64,000 bases of DNA from Chaetoderma sp. LZ-2023a (Eukaryota; Mollusca; Caudofoveata; Chaetodermatida; Chaetodermatidae). Shown in pieces: positions 49,301 through 55,300 of the stretch. Where the stretch lies: NCBI GenBank assembly GCA_034401795.1, contig CM067366.1:79803647-79867646 (forward strand), written 5' to 3'. Made by a program: the position numbers and the translations under genes. Positions within the stretch are counted from its first letter, which is position 1, and every line of letters begins with the position of its first letter. The notes beneath the pieces were generated by a model. That model saw only the letters and a list, made by a program, of their open reading frames with translations. It had not been told where the DNA came from and ran no database searches.

Positions 49301-52300
49301 CCACCTTTGCCATCTTGTCTGCTTCCTCATTTCCTTGGACTCCACAGTGTGAGGGGATCCACTGCAATGCTATCCGAAAGCATTTGATGGTTTGTAGTGC
49401 TTCTTCATGTTGTGGCAGCTTACCTTTGGTGATAGCCTCAAGGACTGAGCGGGCATCAGATAAAAAGCCAATCCGTGCAATAGGGTCTGCTGTTCTGCTG
49501 ATGGTATTAGCTGCATGAACCAGTGCTTCGACTTCAGCTCTGTAGTTTGTGCAGTGTTTGCCTGTCGGTTGCAGCTGACTCATGTTGTCCGTTTGGATAC
49601 TGTATGTGCAGTCGGGCACCTCCGCTCCTAATTGCATCTTTGGCTGATCCATCTGTGTAGATCCTTATCCATGTCTCCTGAGGGTACATTTCTTCCAGCA
49701 TGGCTAGGGTCGGGGCCTTCTTGCTCACATCACTGTGTTCATCTTTGGTTGTGAGATGAGGTACTGTGGTGCGAATAGCTATGCTCTCTAGTTTGTTTTC
49801 CCAGGGTGGAGGATCAAGGGTGTGGTTTGGGTCTTCTATTTGTGCTAGCAACATTTCTTGGTGTTTCCTTTGAAGTGCTTTTGTCTCTTTCACAAAACTT
49901 GATCTTTTAAGTCTTCCTGATGACAGCTGTGCTTGCCTGATTTTCATCGGGTGGTTGTTGAACAATTTGAACTTTGCAGCTTGGATCAGTGCTTTGCATT
50001 CCCTTCCTTTACTAAGTGGGGGGATGCCTGCTGTCTGCTCCATTTTTTCTATTGGTGTTGTCATCCATGAGCTGGATCCATACTCAAGGTGTGGTCGTAC
50101 GGCACCTAGGTAGATGGTCTTGAGGATCCTTTCATTGGCACCCCACTTTGTTCCTGCCGGCTTCCTCATGATGTTTAGCCTTCTTCTGGCCTTTGCCTCT
50201 GCGTTCTGGATGTGCTCCTTCCATGTTAATCTTCTGTCATAGGTGACTCCCAGGTATGGCTGCTGGTCCTCGTAATCGAGTGGAGTACCGCCCAGTGTCA
50301 GATGGCCAACCTTGGTTTTGGTGGACAGTGAGAATAGCATGGCTGATGATTTTTCATTGTTGATGGTAATACACCAGCGATTGGCCCAAGCACACTCACT
50401 CACTCACACTCACCCACTTCACTCACTCACTCACTCACTCACTCACTCACTCACTCACTCACTCACTCACTCACTCACTCACACTCACTCACTCACTCAC
50501 TCACTCACTCACTCACTCACTCACTCACTCACTCACTCACTCACTCACTCACTCACTCAACTGCCTGAGTGGGTGATCGACCAACCAACAGAGTACATGA
50601 CTGGCTGGCTGGCACTGACTCACCGACTCACCAACTCACTCACCCACTCACCCACCCACTTTAAAGTATTAGAAGGATTCTCAGATCGAGCTTAATCTTC
50701 AAAGATCTTCATTGGGAAAATCTAACTCACACCCTCGCGACACTGCCTCCTGCCACACTGTCAATCAAATAAGTTGTGAGAACAATGCGATTACTGATCA
50801 CCCATGCACCTACACAATCTAGCAATCAAAGGAGCAACAAGTCAGCCACTAGAGCAATCAGAATATTCATTAAGTCAATCAATGATTAAAGAATAAAGAA
50901 ATGAATCAATCAATAATTGGATTCAATTCAATTCAATTACAGCCAACCATGCGATCGTTCGGCCAATCCATTAGGTATATATACGCACCATTGCAGTGGC
51001 GTAACCCTCGCATCGTGTATGGGGCGGTTTGGGCTACCAACTAACTGCATGAGTGAGTGATCGACTGACTCAGACTGACTGACCGACTCGCTCGCTCGCC
51101 TGCCCGCCCGCACTCACCCACTCACTGACCGACTCACTCACTCACTCACTCACTCAACTGCCTGAGTGAGTGGTCGACCAACCAACAGAGTACATGACTG
51201 GCTGGCTGGCTGGCACTGACTCATTCACTGACTCACCGACTCACCGACTCACTCACTCACTCACTCACTCACTCACTCACTCACTCACTCACTCACTCAC
51301 CCACCCACCCACCCACCCAACCACCCACCCACCCACCCACCAACTCACGAGTGAGTGACTGATAAACTGTGTGGGTGAGTGAGTAAGTGACAGGCCGATT
51401 GACCAACTGGCTGGTCAACCGACCAACTAACTGGCTGACCGAGTGGGTGGGTGGGTCGGTGGTGGAAGGGGCCATAGGTGGATGTCCATCTGCCACATGC
51501 CTGGTTGTCTGGCTGATTGCCTGCCATGGCTGCCTGATTGCCTGTCTGCCCTGCTCTGGCTGCCTGTTTTCCTGATTGGCTGTTTGCCTTGATTACTGCC
51601 TAATTGCTTGCCCTGCCCTTCCCAGCCCAGTCCTGGCTGCATGCCTGCCATGCCCTGGCTACCTGTCATGCCCTCACTGACTGCCTGCCTGTCTGTCCTC
51701 CACTGGCTGCCTGATTGCCTGCCAGCCCTGCCCTGGCTGCCTGATTGCTTGCCCTGCCCTGGCTGCCCGTCCTGACTGCCTGCCCTGCTCTGGTTGCCTG
51801 TCATGCCCTGACTGACTGCCTGCCTTCCTGTCCTCCCTTGGCTTCCTGATTGCATGGCTGCCATGCCATGCCATGCCCATGCTTCCTGCCTGCCCTGATC
51901 TGGCTGTCTCATTACCTGCCATGTCCTAACTGACTGCCAGCACTGGCTGGCTGGCTGTCCTCCCCTGCTTGCCTGACTGCCTACCTGCCCTCTCCTGGCT
52001 GCCAGCTGCCCTGCCCTGGCTGCCGGTCCTGCCCTGGCTGCCTGCCTGAGTGGTTTGTTTGACTGATGTTTATTTATGAATAATATGATTAACATAATTA
52101 TACTCTGTTTGGGACAATTCCTTTATCAATGAATGCGCACGTATTTACATTGAATGATTACATTAGGTAGCCGTGCCTTTAGGAGACTAGAGGATTATAG
52201 AGTTAAATTGGGAATATTAGAACAATGAAATTGTAAGACCCAAGTATGCGTAGTCCCATACACACAAGCTATATAGGCCTAACTATGAAGCTGGTGTACG

Positions 52301-55300
52301 CGCGTAGGCCTACTGTCAGTCTCGCGTAATCACTGACACTACATAGACTTAAAAATAAGCTTATTGTAATTGTACTTCTAAAATATGTATACACCTGTGC
52401 AAAAGTTAAGCACCAGCAAAAACAATAGAACGTAGAAACATGATGGTACAACTAGGCTGCCAAACTTTTTGTCCCCGCGTTAGCTGACATAATTCCAAGT
52501 ACGAAATGCACATGCATGCATGACTTCACGCCGCTTGATGTCCGTGCGTGGCGGGAAACAGCACACGTGTTCAGTTATGTAAAAGTCCAGTTTGAGGTGT
52601 AGAACATTACATACAGATTTAGGCGACAAGATTAGGAATTTTGTGTTCATGACCGTGGTTTATTTGTACAGAGAGAATTAGCTCTTGATTGTGAACCGCT
52701 ATGGCAAGACGAAGGTTAAGTGATCGTGTGAAATGGCAAATCATAGGCATGCATACCACTGGTATGTCATGCAGAGACATTGGCAGATAGCTGAACATTA
52801 ACCATACTGTAATCAGTCGTTTGATTGCAAAACATGGGCAAACTAACGAGGTGAAGGACAGGCCTAGATCTGGAAGACCGAAGAAGACTACTGCCCGTGA
52901 TGATCGAGCCCTAGTACGCCTTGTTAGGAGATCTCCATTCACCAACAGCAGAGTGCTCAGCCAGCAATGGGAAACGCGCAATAGAGTGTCAATGTCTACC
53001 GTCAAAAGGAGACTGTATGCTGCTGGCATGAACGCTAGGAGACCTGTCAGACGTCCTCTCCTCACTGCACACCACAAAGAGGAGCGTCTGAGGTGGTGCA
53101 ACGAAAGAAGACACTGGAACATGAGATCCTGGAGACGGGTACACTGGTCCGATGAAAGTCGGTTCCTGCTTCATGCCACAGATGGTCGAACTCGTGTATG
53201 GAGGTCCAGACGCACGGCGTACGACCAACGTAACATCATGGAAGAAGTTCCATTTGGTGGAGGTTCCGTTATGATATGGGGGTGCATCTCATTTGATTGT
53301 AAGCTGGATCTGTTGACTGTACCTGGAACACTAAATGGACAAAGATATCAAGATTCCATACTGGATAGAGTTGTGGTCCCTCATTTTGTAAATCATGCAC
53401 CTGGAACCCACCCTATATTCATGGATGACAACGCCCGACCACATCGTGCTAGAGCTGTGCATGAATACCTCCGCCAGAATGCCATCGAAACCCTACCATG
53501 GCCAGCAAGGAGCCCTGACATGAACCCTATTGAGCATATCTGGGACATTCTGGGAAACATGGTGAGGAGGGATCCTCCTGTGCAGAACCTACAGGAATTA
53601 ACAGACGCACTCCATCTTGAATGGCAACGAATACCACAATGGCGTATCAGTCGGTTGGTGACCAGCATGAGACGTCGTGTCCAGGCCGTCATCCAGGCAC
53701 AAGGTGGATATACCCGGTATTAATAATGACAGTCTCAAACTCGTGCACAGATGTTAAACTTCGTTTTCAGACACCATTAATGACAATCTAGCCACGTGTG
53801 TCAACTGTAGGGCAATAGTTGTCAGTTGTGTAAACGTAACCATATTCAGGCCTCGTTTTCAAGTTCAAACAAAAACATACAGTGTTTCCCCACCATCATA
53901 ATCAGCATTCCTCTAGTTGCATTATTACCTCTTGCACTAAGATGGATGGGTACATAAATGTTTATGCTATTGCTTTCTTCATAGCACATGAATATACCCT
54001 CGCATGTGCGTAAAAATAGGGTGGTGCTTAACTTTTGCACAGGTGTATATAATAACTACATTTATTTATTGAATTTATGCAAAATACACTAGTGTGAATC
54101 CACTTATAATCGTAACAGCTAATTAATGGGCCGAATTGGCACTGGGGCGAATACGCTTGACCGCGTTGTTTTCAGCCTCCAGTTGCGTAAATATTATTTG
54201 ATTTTCTAATTCTGCCGCATAAATATCTTGATATGATTCCATATCAAGCTGTCGCTAAGAAGTTCACACATAAGAACACCATAAAACATGCAGGTATGAG
54301 GAGGAAAATTCGTAGCATAGCATTCATAATCACAGAGCTGTCAGACTCGAGAGATTTGTTTATGTGCTTTGACCTTTAACATTACCCATAATTCTTTGCG
54401 ACGCCGTAACTCCGAGATTATTGCTGGATAGCTTACCACAATTAAAGATCGATGGTAAATAAACAGCAAAACCACTTCCAAAGTGAATGCCAGTTATCAC
54501 AGAAATGATTTTTAAAGCAGAAGTTGCGGATCTCATTTTAAACTGCTTACTATCCTGAAAAAATTAGACTAAATGTTGTATTGCTGCCTTGCCAACTAAG
54601 GCAGAAATGATCTTTAATGGAATTACTTTAAGCATTATCATCCATCTTTCTTTTTATAGATCTTGAAATCAGACCACCGTATTTCGCTTAATAATAGCCT
54701 AGGCTTCTATTAGGACAAGAGGTGTTCAATTTCCAACCAAACATCTCTGAGAAAGGGGTGGGCTTATATTACAGTTTCCCCCAAAAAGGTCTAAAATTGA
54801 TACCACGGAAATTCAACGTATTTTCTCCCGTAAAAATTCCCACCGCCTACGTTTAATGTATACCTCAAAACATCACTGGGGAAGTGAAATTATTTGATTT
54901 GAGCGCTTAAATATTGCGTATCCTTTAATAAAGCTCGTTTACTACATCAAAATTAATCCACAATTTAATATAAAATGGCTTCACGTGATTCGCCTCCAAT
55001 TGAAGAGTTTATTTTAGAGCGAGTACTCGGATAAAGATATTCTGGAATCGGGGACTCGGAACTCGGGAATATCTATATATTATCATTGCGAGATAGGAAC
55101 TGAGTATTATCCTGATCTTAAAAAATGGGTACCCATTTGATAAACTCCCATTAGTGTATAATATCTCGCTAGAACATGATGCCTCCCATCGCAAGAACTG
55201 CTGGCTCGCCAACTTAAGAATCCGGCTATATTGTCGTTCGTAATAATTCAATTTGGATCATTTAATGTTGGTCGGCGTTACAAAATTGATGCACATTTTC

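Noticed and set aside
50312..50695. Open frame with Leu-Thr-His-Ser repeats
   Set aside because: A pure translation of the ACTC microsatellite.
50395..51345. CRISPR-like or satellite origin of the regular ACTC arrays
   Set aside because: A simple tetranucleotide repeat with no spacers; the genome is eukaryotic.
51427..52095. Antisense Gln/Gly/Arg-rich frame of about 220 codons
   Set aside because: It lies entirely over degenerate CTGCC repeats; the composition explains the open frame and no domain is visible.
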